NCBI RefSeq assembly: GCF_039652435.2
Contig: NZ_CP190246.1
Span: 1,116,001-1,180,000 of the forward strand
Direction of reading: 5' to 3'
Length of the DNA: 64,000 nucleotides
Source: Niabella insulamsoli
GTDB lineage: Bacteria; Bacteroidota; Bacteroidia; Chitinophagales; Chitinophagaceae
Made by a program: the position numbers and the translations under genes. Positions 34,798 through 42,267 of this stretch are shown piece by piece (the stretch's first letter is position 1; each line of letters opens with the position of its first letter). Below the pieces are notes generated by a model that did no database searches, was not told where the DNA came from, and saw only the letters and a list, made by a program, of their open reading frames with translations.

Positions 34798-35063
34798 TTA
34801 CGAAAAAGATAATAGTGAAGGGAAAAGTCCAGGGTGTTTTTTTTCGCAAATTTACTATGGAGAAAGCAGCCGAGCTTGGGGTAACCGGAACGGTAAAGAA
34901 TCTTGCTGATTTGCATACGGTTGAAATCATTGCCACCGGCGCGGATGCGCAGCTTGTCGATTTTATAGAATGGTGCAAAAAGGGGCCGGCCAAAGCGGAC
35001 GTCACCGCCATAGAAATTATAGATCAACCCCTGCAGGAGTTCAAACATTTTTCCATTTTGTAG
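34794..35063 (+). CDS. acyP: Acylphosphatase
   Basis: 89 residues, the standard size. Hydrolyses carboxyl-phosphate bonds such as in acetyl phosphate. R18 in 'VQGVFFRKF' and N36 in 'GTVKN' keep the 18-residue spacing of the catalytic Arg23 and Asn41 of known acylphosphatases. It overlaps msrC by 4 bp (ATGA), so translation is coupled. Confidence 0.93.
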   Translation: MITKKIIVKGKVQGVFFRKFTMEKAAELGVTGTVKNLADLHTVEIIATGADAQLVDFIEWCKKGPAKADVTAIEIIDQPLQEFKHFSIL

Positions 35064-35099
35064 CAACTAAATTCTGTTTCACATAATAATAAAAATCTA

Positions 35100-35831
35100 A
35101 TGAAGAAAATTGTCTCGTCTTTAATGCTTTTGATAAGCGCCGCAGCGATTGCTCAAACCCAACCTCCTCAACTCACTGAAGTGTGGCAACCCGAGCCGCG
35201 GATTGTAACGCCCGGCAAAACGGCCGCAGATGCGCCGGAGGATGCTATTGTTTTGTTTAACGGTAAAGACCTTGCCGAGTGGCAATCGGCGGACGGGCAG
35301 GCTGCAAAATGGAAAGTGGCCGATGGCGCACTGACCGTGGCAAAAGGGACCGGCGTTATTAAAACTAAAAAAGCTTTTGGCGATTGTCAACTGCATATTG
35401 AATGGCGTTCGCCGGCCGAGGTAAAAGGTGACGGGCAGGGAAGAGGCAACAGTGGTATTTTCCTGATGGGAGCCTATGAGTTACAGGTGTTAGACAGTTA
35501 TAAAAACCGCACTTACAGCAACGGACAGGCCGGAAGCATTTATAAACAATTACCACCGCTTGTCAACGCTTCGCGGAAACCCGGCGAATGGCAAACCTAT
35601 GATGTTATCTTCACGGCGCCGGTTTTCAACAAAGACAGTTCGCTGAAATCGCAAGCCAGAATTACGGTGATCCACAACGGTGTTCTGGTACAAAATAATG
35701 CTACGATTTGGGGCGCTACACAATATATTGGCATTGCAACTAACCAACAACATGGTGAAAAAGAACCATTGGTTTTGCAGGATCATGGTAATCCGGTAAG
35801 TTTTAGAAATATTTGGATCAGGGAACTGTAG
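35100..35831 (+). CDS. Secreted DUF1080 (3-keto-disaccharide hydrolase-like) protein
   Basis: 243 residues, signal peptide 1-18 (AAIAQ). Residues about 45-243 are the LamG-like DUF1080 domain: 'IVLFNGKDLAEWQSADGQ', 'CQLHIEWRSP', 'RGNSGIFLMGAYELQVLDSY', 'AGSIYKQLPPLVNASRKPGE', 'PVSFRNIWIREL'. Members have been described as acting on 3-keto-glycosides; many are uncharacterised. It stands apart from the PUL, and no 3-keto dehydrogenase is near it, so the substrate is unknown. Confidence 0.88.
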   Translation: MKKIVSSLMLLISAAAIAQTQPPQLTEVWQPEPRIVTPGKTAADAPEDAIVLFNGKDLAEWQSADGQAAKWKVADGALTVAKGTGVIKTKKAFGDCQLHIEWRSPAEVKGDGQGRGNSGIFLMGAYELQVLDSYKNRTYSNGQAGSIYKQLPPLVNASRKPGEWQTYDVIFTAPVFNKDSSLKSQARITVIHNGVLVQNNATIWGATQYIGIATNQQHGEKEPLVLQDHGNPVSFRNIWIREL

Positions 35832-35943
35832 AAAACAGCAAAGCCTGTTTTTCGGGGTTTTGCCGGTTTTCGAAAGGGCCAAATCAGCCCATTTTCATGA
35901 CAATGCAAAAATTATAGAAAATAAATTTTTTTTATATCAGGTA

Positions 35944-36035
35944 ATTTCACTACCTTGTCTGTTCTCAAAGAAGGAGAAGGATGTCGGGTAGGAAATAATT
36001 AAGTTTTAAAAGCAGTCGAAAGACTGCTTTTTTTT
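35944..36035 (+). ncRNA. Candidate structured small RNA ending in a strong terminator
   Basis: No gene reads into this segment apart from the DUF1080 gene 110 bp upstream. It has nested pairing: ATTTC (35944-35948) with GAAAT (35992-35996), CTACC (35950-35954) with GGTAG (35987-35991), TTCTC (35962-35966) with GAGAA (35974-35978), leaving an internal loop TTGTCTG/GGATGTC. A perfect terminator follows: AGCAGTC-GAAA-GACTGCT (36011-36028) plus at least seven T. Alternatively TACCTTG (35951-35957) is a degenerate -7 box and the RNA starts near 35963. I cannot assign it to a named RNA family. Confidence 0.5.
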
Positions 36036-36082
36036 GTATTGAAAATCAATTCTTAGGTCGGTTTGACTTGTTCATAGATGCC

Positions 36083-36904
36083 CTAAACCACAGCGCTTCT
36101 GATTCGAACCAATTGCGTTAGCAATTCCTCAAGTTTATTTAAATCAAGCATGTTCGCGCCGTCGCTTTTGGCGAGCCGGGGATTGGGGTGCGTTTCAATA
36201 AATAAGCCATCGGCTCCGCTTGCTATTGCTGCCTTGGCAATAGTTCCTATAAGTTGAGGATTGCCTCCGGTAACACCGCTGCTTTGATTGGGTTGTTGCA
36301 GGCTGTGCGTGCAATCCATCACCACCGGAACCTGGTGTTCCTGCATCCAGGGAATATTTCTATAATCCACCACAAGGTCGGTGTAGCCAAAGCTGTTGCC
36401 GCGCTCGGTTAATAATACTTTTTGATTGCCGGCATTGTTAATTTTTTCGACGGCAAATTTCATCGACGGCCCACTTAAAAACTGTCCTTTTTTTACATTG
36501 ATAATTTTACCGGTTTGCGCTGCCGCTTCCAATAGGTCGCTTTGGCGGCAGAGAAAAGCAGGAATTTGCAAAACATCCGCATAAGCCGCTGCCATGGCTG
36601 CTTCCGAAGGCGAGTGGATATCAGTAACTGTCGGTAGTTCAAATGTTTTTGCTGCCTTTTGCAATATTTTCAGCGCGGCTTCGTCGCCAATGCCGGTAAA
36701 AGAATTTCCGCTGGTTCGATTGGCTTTGCGGTAAGAAGATTTAAAGATATAGGGGATGCCGAGGTTTTTACAAATCGTGCTCACCTTTTCGGCTACTTCC
36801 AACACGATGGCCTCGTTTTCTATGACACAAGGGCCGGCTAGCAAAAAGAAATTGTTTTCATCATAAGACTGTTTTTCAAACAGTTTTTTAAGGAATGTTT
36901 GCAT
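36083..36904 (-). CDS. kdsA: 3-deoxy-D-manno-octulosonate 8-phosphate synthase (metal-dependent class)
   Basis: 273 residues. Condenses phosphoenolpyruvate with arabinose 5-phosphate to KDO-8-phosphate for the LPS inner core. 'LLAGPCVIE' carries Cys26, which marks the metal-requiring class (Asn in the E. coli enzyme). Further motifs: 'KSSYRKANRTSGNSFTGIG', 'FLCRQSDLLEAAAQTG', 'KKGQFLSGPSMKF', 'VMDCTHSLQQP', 'DGLFIETHPNPRLAKSDGAN'. It is monocistronic and its promoter lies 4 bp before the start. Confidence 0.96.
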   Translation of the reverse strand: MQTFLKKLFEKQSYDENNFFLLAGPCVIENEAIVLEVAEKVSTICKNLGIPYIFKSSYRKANRTSGNSFTGIGDEAALKILQKAAKTFELPTVTDIHSPSEAAMAAAYADVLQIPAFLCRQSDLLEAAAQTGKIINVKKGQFLSGPSMKFAVEKINNAGNQKVLLTERGNSFGYTDLVVDYRNIPWMQEHQVPVVMDCTHSLQQPNQSSGVTGGNPQLIGTIAKAAIASGADGLFIETHPNPRLAKSDGANMLDLNKLEELLTQLVRIRSAVV

Positions 36905-36908
36905 GCTG

Positions 36909-36916
36909 CAAAGATA
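36909..36916 (-). promoter_or_regulatory. -7 box TATCTTTG for kdsA
   Basis: On the minus strand TATCTTTG ends 4 bp before the kdsA ATG. A transcript starting at normal distance would be leaderless, as for ftsK. Confidence 0.6.
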
Positions 36917-37003
36917 TGTTTAGTTCCTAAGTTTTAACTATTCTGATGGTTGAGCGGCAGGGGAATCGTTTGCGCAAACCGTTAATAGAGCTGTATTAAG
37001 TTG

Positions 37004-37011
37004 TAAGTTTG
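37004..37011 (+). promoter_or_regulatory. -7 box TAAGTTTG for the SDR gene
   Basis: Exact TAnnTTTG match, 16 bp before the ATG at 37028. Confidence 0.5.
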
Positions 37012-37027
37012 TGGCCAATTTTAAACT

Positions 37028-37978
37028 ATGACTAAGGATAAAGTATTGGTAATCGGCTCGTCGGGCCAGATAGGCGTTGAGCTTACATTAGCTTTGAGAA
37101 AAATCTATGGTAACAACAATGTCGTAGCGTCTGACTTGCGGGAGGAGAACGAATTGTTGAAAGGCACGGGGCCTTATGTGAGTATTGATGTGATGAATAA
37201 GGAAATGCTTCATGTTCAAATTATTCGTCAGAATATTACCCAGATTTATCTTTTGGCAGCAATACTATCTGCGACCGGTGAAAAAAATCCTGGTCTCGCC
37301 TGGCATTTAAATATGCAGGGCCTGCTCAATGTGTTAGACATTGCGCGTGAGGAAAATATACAAAAAGTGTATTGGCCGTCTTCCATCGCCGTTTTTGGCC
37401 CCACTTCACCAAAACAAAATTGCCCTCAACAAACCATTATCGAACCAACTACGGTTTATGGCATTAGTAAATATGCAGGGGAATTCTGGTGTAATTATTA
37501 CAATATTAAATATGGAGTGGATGTCAGAAGCCTGCGCTATCCCGGTTTGATTTCTTATAAGTCGGCGCCTGGCGGTGGCACGACCGATTATGCAGTAGAG
37601 ATTTTTCACGATGCTTTGGAGGAAAAAAAATACCGCAGCTTCCTGACTGAAGATACTTACCTGCCTATGATGTATATGCCCGACGCGATCCGGGCAACCA
37701 TCGAACTGATGGAGGCGCCCGCCGAGAAGATTTCGGTCAGAACTTCTTACAATGTCGCTGCGCTGAGTTTTTCTCCGAAAGAAATTGGAAACGAAATAAA
37801 AAAGCATATTCCTGATTTTGAAATGGAATACGAACCCGATTACCGCCAGGAAATTGCAAGTAGCTGGCCTCAGAGTATTGACGATAGTGTGGCCAGGAAC
37901 GACTGGGGTTGGAAGCCGGAATTTGACCTGGCGTCCATGACCGCCGATATGCTGGCCAATCTGGCGCCGGCAAAATAA
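37028..37978 (+). CDS. L-threonine 3-dehydrogenase-like extended SDR
   Basis: 316 residues. NAD-binding 'VIGSSGQIGVELTLALRK' (GxxGxxG at 10-16); 'YWPSSIAVFG' and YGISKYAGE (YxxxK, catalytic Tyr/Lys, about 140-148); 'SLRYPGLISYKSAPGGGTTD' and 'TYLPMMYMPDAIRATIELM' are blocks of the short-chain-type threonine dehydrogenases of Bacteroidota. It oxidises L-threonine to 2-amino-3-ketobutyrate. A partner 2-amino-3-ketobutyrate ligase gene is not in the window. It is unrelated to the zinc-type Tdh of E. coli. Confidence 0.87.
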   Translation: MTKDKVLVIGSSGQIGVELTLALRKIYGNNNVVASDLREENELLKGTGPYVSIDVMNKEMLHVQIIRQNITQIYLLAAILSATGEKNPGLAWHLNMQGLLNVLDIAREENIQKVYWPSSIAVFGPTSPKQNCPQQTIIEPTTVYGISKYAGEFWCNYYNIKYGVDVRSLRYPGLISYKSAPGGGTTDYAVEIFHDALEEKKYRSFLTEDTYLPMMYMPDAIRATIELMEAPAEKISVRTSYNVAALSFSPKEIGNEIKKHIPDFEMEYEPDYRQEIASSWPQSIDDSVARNDWGWKPEFDLASMTADMLANLAPAK

Positions 37979-38002
37979 ATACGACCGAATTGAATTTGTG
38001 AA

Positions 38003-38027
38003 AGAGCAGTTTATCTGCTCTTTTTTT
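38003..38027 (+). terminator. Rho-independent terminator after the SDR gene
   Basis: AGAGCAG (38003-38009), loop TTTAT, CTGCTCT (38015-38021), then seven T. Confidence 0.9.
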
Positions 38028-38146
38028 ATGCAAGGCGGCTCCGTGTCAGGTCTGCTTTGATTGTCTGGCGTCTCATTTTACATGAAAAAATCCACAATTT
38101 TATATTTCTATAATAGGAAAATAAATGCCCAATTGCACTTTAACAC

Positions 38147-38302
38147 TATATTTGTTTTTCATAGGAGTATTGTTTGGGCCTGAGAACCGGATAACTAACC
38201 GCCCAAAAAGCGATCTTAAACACCCTGCTTTGTAACGCTTGCCATGTTAAAAGCAGGAACACTGACGAACTAACAAATGGCTAATTGCGAAATGAAATAA
38301 AA
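38147..38302 (+). promoter_or_regulatory. Promoter and structured 5' UTR of the LytTR regulator
   Basis: The 324-bp gap between the SDR gene and the LytTR gene holds the terminator and this region. -7 box TATATTTG (38147-38154) would give a leader of about 140 nt. Hairpin 1: TTTGGGC (38173-38179) with GCCCAAA (38201-38207). Hairpin 2: CCTGCTTT (38224-38231) with AAAGCAGG (38250-38257), extended by TAAC (38233-38236) with GTTA (38246-38249). Both stems are perfect. The remaining 38028-38146 is AT-rich with nothing I can name. Confidence 0.55.
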
Positions 38303-39076
38303 ATGGGAATCAGAGTTCAAATTATTGAAGAAAGTAAGGCTGCCTGGGATTTGATCAAATACAAGATTGAAAGCACAAGTGAAAAAAAGCTGGATATCTT
38401 GCCCTATTGCCCCTCGTTAGAGGAGTCGGTAGGTTCGCTTTTCCTGTATAAGCCTGATATTTTGATTTCTGATTTAAAAGTATTGTATAGTTACAATCTC
38501 GATGTGATCGAAAGCCTTTTTTATCAGAATATCACCAAGCCTAAAATGATCATCTTGGCTGCGCAGGGGCAGATGGATGGCATTCAGCGAATCGTTGAAA
38601 TAGGTATTGCCGCTTTGGTAATGAAACCGTTGAACGCTGATAATCTTGCCCGGGCGATTCTTCGGGTATCCAGTTCCATTGAAAAAGACAAGGAAACACA
38701 AGCCACGGATCATTTTATCACGCTAAAATCGAACCGCTCGTTATTGTATCTTAATCAGCAGGATATTTTATTTATTGAATCGAATCGTAATATATGCACG
38801 ATCATTCAGAAAGATGGCACCCATAAAACCGTAAATGAAAGCATCAGTAGTATCGATCAGCGATTGCTGGCGAAAGAGCTGATGCGTATAGATAAAAGCA
38901 CCATTATTAACCTTTCAAAAATCGTTTATTTAGGCGGCGACAAGTATAACAAAGAATGTCGCTTAAAGTTAGACAACGGAACAGAGATTGCCAAAACACT
39001 TAGCAAAATTGCCATGAGCCGCCTCTACAAAATTGTCGCTAACAACGTAAAAAATAAAGGACAAAACGATATTTAG
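38303..39076 (+). CDS. LytTR-family response regulator
   Basis: 257 residues from ATG 38303; the frame also has an upstream TTG at 38285, but 38303 has the better start. N-terminal receiver-like domain (about 4-123) with the phospho-acceptor candidate in ILISDLKV and the conserved Lys in VMKPLNADNL; the usual Thr/Ser position reads Ala (ILAAQGQ), so it may be partly degenerate. The C-terminal LytTR DNA-binding domain (about 140-245): 'ITLKSNRSLLYLNQQDILFI', 'RIDKSTIINLSKIVYLGGDK'. No histidine kinase is adjacent. Its neighbour is the collagen-like lipoprotein gene, a possible target. Confidence 0.88.
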   Translation: MGIRVQIIEESKAAWDLIKYKIESTSEKKLDILPYCPSLEESVGSLFLYKPDILISDLKVLYSYNLDVIESLFYQNITKPKMIILAAQGQMDGIQRIVEIGIAALVMKPLNADNLARAILRVSSSIEKDKETQATDHFITLKSNRSLLYLNQQDILFIESNRNICTIIQKDGTHKTVNESISSIDQRLLAKELMRIDKSTIINLSKIVYLGGDKYNKECRLKLDNGTEIAKTLSKIAMSRLYKIVANNVKNKGQNDI

Positions 39077-39243
39077 ATGCGTTTCGTCCTTCAAAAGCCA
39101 CTTTATTTCTTTTTTGTTAATTGAAATAAAATTATATCCTAAAATTGTCCAAAATATATTCCTGCGGTAAGCCGAAAAGCAGAAAAGAGAGTAGGCACAT
39201 TATTTAACAAAAACAGAGTTAATCAATTAAAAACTTAATTACT

Positions 39244-41199
39244 ATGAGACGATCCTTCTTATCCGTTCTCGTTCTAGCCTCACTGCTTGTGGGAGTAGAA
39301 TCTTGTAAAAAAGGAGACACAGGTCCTGCGGGTCCTGCGGGTCCTACAGGCGCAACAGGTGCTGCTGGCGCTGCTGGTACTGCCGGCGTAGCTGGTAAAG
39401 ACGGCACAAAAATCCTTTCCGGTACTGGCGCTCCTTCTGGTGGTGTTGACGGAGATTTTTATTTTAACACAACAACCAAAACTTTATTTGGACCAAAAGC
39501 TTCAGGTGCTTGGCCTTCAACTGGTGTAGTATTAGCGGGTGCTACAGGCGCTGCTGGTGCAGCAGGTGCTACAGGCGCAACTGGTGCTACAGGCGCAACT
39601 GGTGCTACAGGTGCAGCAGGGACAAATGGTACCAACGGTACAAAAATCATCAGCGGAACTGGCGCTCCTACTGCAGCGATCGGTGCTGACGGAGATTTCT
39701 ACTTTGATACAAATACTTCTATTTTCTACGGTCCTAAAGCCGCTGGAAGCTGGGGTACAAACCAAATGCCGTTAGGTTCTGCATACGCAGCTAAAACTTT
39801 CTACATCACTGCTGGTTTAGAAAGTGTAACTGCTATTCCAGGTACTAGGGTAAATGGTCAAAAAAATACATTTACTTGGGGCCCGGTTGAAATCGGTTCA
39901 AGCTATTTCTTAAATGCTGACGATTTATTCCGTATTAGCAAATACCCAGGATGGGGTCTTAACCGTGAGATGGTTTTCCAAACAGATCCGGTAGGTGCTC
40001 CTGGCGTGTTTGACGCAGTTCCGGATAACGCTGCTCAGTTAGGTACTGCTCCTTTCCAAGTAGGTGCTAAGTTCCGTTACACTCAGAACTTCACTAACCC
40101 AACTCAGGAGTTTACTTTAACTCAGGATGATGTAGACCGTTTGATTGTTGATGCAGGTAATGCATTTAACTACCTGACTTACGCTGCGGTTGATCAAAGC
40201 GTTAATCTTTCTACTGCTGCTGTAGGCTTCCGTCTTCAGTTCCACAGAACTAAGCGTGTTGATATCACTGATATGACTACAGCTGAAGCTGATGCTGCTG
40301 GAGCTTTCCACGCGCAATACTCGGCTCAAACAAATATCGATCTTAACAGCATCCCTGGTTTAGGAAACAAAATCGAGTCTTACAAACAAGACGGTAAAGT
40401 ATTCCTGAAATACAGATACTACGATCGTACCGGTACTCCTGGTTACAGATACGAAACTGGTGCTGGTGCACAAGTAGGTTGGATGGATATCACTAACAGC
40501 TATCTTTATCAGTACACTGTAGGTGGCGCTATGTTTGGACCTTCCGGAGTTTACTCAACTACAAATGTTCCTGCATATACAGTTGCATGGCCTTCAAACT
40601 TAGGTGGTTACACTGCTAATCCGTTTGCTGGTAACAACTATCCTGGTTCTACTCCTGCTTCTGTATTAGGTGCTACTGGTTACACTGTTTCTTTCGGAAC
40701 TGATCAGTCAGTTGCTGCAGTTGCAACTTCTTATATGAGAAGTGGCCGTGTAAGATTAAACTGGACTATCACAACTGGTTCTAACTTGACTAATACTCCA
40801 ACTCAGGTTCCTTACGGTCCAATCACTTTGGTTAACCCTAACGCTTCTTTGAATGTAGTAGCTGATAGCTGGGTTGCTGGAACTTACAACACAACTAACA
40901 CTGCGATTCCTTACTGGACAGGAACTATTGCGCCTGCAAGCACTAACGTGTACTACAGAGCTCCAAACGAGCTTACTGCATACATCAATGGTGTTCAGTA
41001 CACAATTCCTGCGAACAACACAGTTCCAAGAATAGATATCATGAACGGCCAACAACCAGCATTCTTCCAAGGTGCTCCTTTGGTACAGATTCAGGTTTAT
41101 GCTATTCCTGGTGAGATCGTTAGAGCAGCAGCTGCTAAAGGTATCAACGTTAACAACGCTGACGCTTTATCTAGCTTCGCTGAAACTTTCCAAAAATAA
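39244..41199 (+). CDS. Collagen-like repeat outer-membrane lipoprotein
   Basis: 651 residues; lipobox VGVESC with Cys21. Two Gly-X-Y collagen-like tracts (about 24-53 and 98-132) are rich in GAT and GAA triplets. Each is followed by a homologous block of about 45 residues (TKILSGTGAP...GDFYFNTTTKTLFGPKASGAW and TKIISGTGAP...GDFYFDTNTSIFYGPKAAGSW, internal residues omitted). The remaining 470 residues are a beta-rich domain I do not recognise. Codon use is strongly biased to T- and C-ending codons (GCT, GGT, AAC), like the ribosomal genes, so it is probably highly expressed. Thr-rich triplets could be O-glycosylated, as in spore protein BclA. A strong terminator follows. Confidence 0.85.
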   Translation: MRRSFLSVLVLASLLVGVESCKKGDTGPAGPAGPTGATGAAGAAGTAGVAGKDGTKILSGTGAPSGGVDGDFYFNTTTKTLFGPKASGAWPSTGVVLAGATGAAGAAGATGATGATGATGATGAAGTNGTNGTKIISGTGAPTAAIGADGDFYFDTNTSIFYGPKAAGSWGTNQMPLGSAYAAKTFYITAGLESVTAIPGTRVNGQKNTFTWGPVEIGSSYFLNADDLFRISKYPGWGLNREMVFQTDPVGAPGVFDAVPDNAAQLGTAPFQVGAKFRYTQNFTNPTQEFTLTQDDVDRLIVDAGNAFNYLTYAAVDQSVNLSTAAVGFRLQFHRTKRVDITDMTTAEADAAGAFHAQYSAQTNIDLNSIPGLGNKIESYKQDGKVFLKYRYYDRTGTPGYRYETGAGAQVGWMDITNSYLYQYTVGGAMFGPSGVYSTTNVPAYTVAWPSNLGGYTANPFAGNNYPGSTPASVLGATGYTVSFGTDQSVAAVATSYMRSGRVRLNWTITTGSNLTNTPTQVPYGPITLVNPNASLNVVADSWVAGTYNTTNTAIPYWTGTIAPASTNVYYRAPNELTAYINGVQYTIPANNTVPRIDIMNGQQPAFFQGAPLVQIQVYAIPGEIVRAAAAKGINVNNADALSSFAETFQK

Positions 41200-41218
41200 T
41201 CACACTAAGATTATATTG

Positions 41219-41255
41219 AAAATGGGCTGTATTTTACAGCCCATTTTTGTTTTTA
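41219..41255 (+). terminator. Rho-independent terminator after the collagen-like gene
   Basis: AAAATGGGCTGT (41219-41230) pairs with ACAGCCCATTTT (41236-41247), then T-rich (TGTTTTTATT). Confidence 0.92.
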
Positions 41256-41308
41256 TTCTTTCTTAATTTGTTGTAAAATTGTAAGCTATTATACTTACAC
41301 AGCTGCAG

Positions 41309-42208
41309 ATGGAAAAATCGCTGAGTATCATCATCCCGGTTTATAACGAAGAAAAAGCCTTGCCACTGGTGCTTCCGGAGTTGTTGTCTTTTGTAAAGGC
41401 GCATGGCTATCAATTGATCTTGGTGAATGATGGGTCTACGGATAGCACTTTAGATACGCTAAATAGTTATGTTAGCGGGCATACCGAATGCCGTATCATA
41501 CATCACAAGGTGAATCGCGGCTATGGTGGCGCCATTAAAAGCGGTATTTGGGCCGCTCGAACTGATTTCCTGGTAACAATTGACGCCGACGGCCAACACG
41601 TGCTTGAAGATATTAACCGTCTTTTCGATCAACTTAAACTAAAGGACGCCGACATGGTTATCGGCAGCAGGAGGGGCAATAAGGATGCTTCAGTAATCAG
41701 GGGTGTCGGCAAAAAGATAATCCGGTGGCTCGCCAAAAGAATGATGCCTATGCCAATTTATGATCTCAACTCAGGGTTGAAATTGTATAACACAAAACTG
41801 GCTCAAAAATATATTACGCTATGCCCCAATTCAATGGCTTTTAGTGACATCATCGGGCTCGTTTTTATCAGTCAGCGGCACCTTGTTTTAGAACATCCTA
41901 TCAGCATTAAAGCAAGGGTAGAAGGCGAAAGTACCATAGGTGTAAAAACTGCTTTTGATACGGTGTTAGAGATTTTGAATATGGTGATTTTGTTCAATCC
42001 GATGCGAATATTTTTACCGCTTTCCCTTGTCTTCGTTGTCACAGGGCTAATATGGGCGATTCAATTTCTCGTAGTAGGCAAGGGGCTTAGTAATGGAGCA
42101 GCTTTTCTGATTTCCGTAGGCGTCATTTTTTTTACAATTGGGCTTATTAGTGAGCAATTATCTCAACTGAGAAAGTCGGGAATCATTAACAAAGAAAAAA
42201 ATTATTGA
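41309..42208 (+). CDS. DPM1-like family 2 glycosyltransferase with C-terminal membrane helices
   Basis: 299 residues. GT2 domain (1-220): 'SIIIPVYNEEKALPLVLPEL', 'VNDGSTDST', 'NRGYGGAIKSGIWAA' and DADGQH (near 94-99, metal/nucleotide-binding DxD), 'MVIGSRRG'. Two membrane helices at about 232-254 and 266-287, as in polyprenyl-phosphate mannosyl/glucosyl transferases. It probably loads a sugar onto undecaprenyl phosphate. The next gene, 59 bp downstream, encodes a GT-C-type protein that could use that lipid-linked sugar. Confidence 0.9.
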   Translation: MEKSLSIIIPVYNEEKALPLVLPELLSFVKAHGYQLILVNDGSTDSTLDTLNSYVSGHTECRIIHHKVNRGYGGAIKSGIWAARTDFLVTIDADGQHVLEDINRLFDQLKLKDADMVIGSRRGNKDASVIRGVGKKIIRWLAKRMMPMPIYDLNSGLKLYNTKLAQKYITLCPNSMAFSDIIGLVFISQRHLVLEHPISIKARVEGESTIGVKTAFDTVLEILNMVILFNPMRIFLPLSLVFVVTGLIWAIQFLVVGKGLSNGAAFLISVGVIFFTIGLISEQLSQLRKSGIINKEKNY

Positions 42209-42267
42209 TGTATTCCGGGCTTGCGAGAAAAATGTTTGGATCGAAGATTTCAAAATTGTAGCATATC

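Noticed and set aside
35979..35998. Small open frame M-S-G-R-K in the candidate small RNA, with AAGGAG in front.
   Set aside because: Five codons only and not supported by anything else; kept as a remark under the small RNA.
39219..39765. Antisense open frames over the collagen-like tracts (Pro-Val-Ala repeats).
   Set aside because: They are the mirror of Gly-X-Y codons with low complexity and no start signal.
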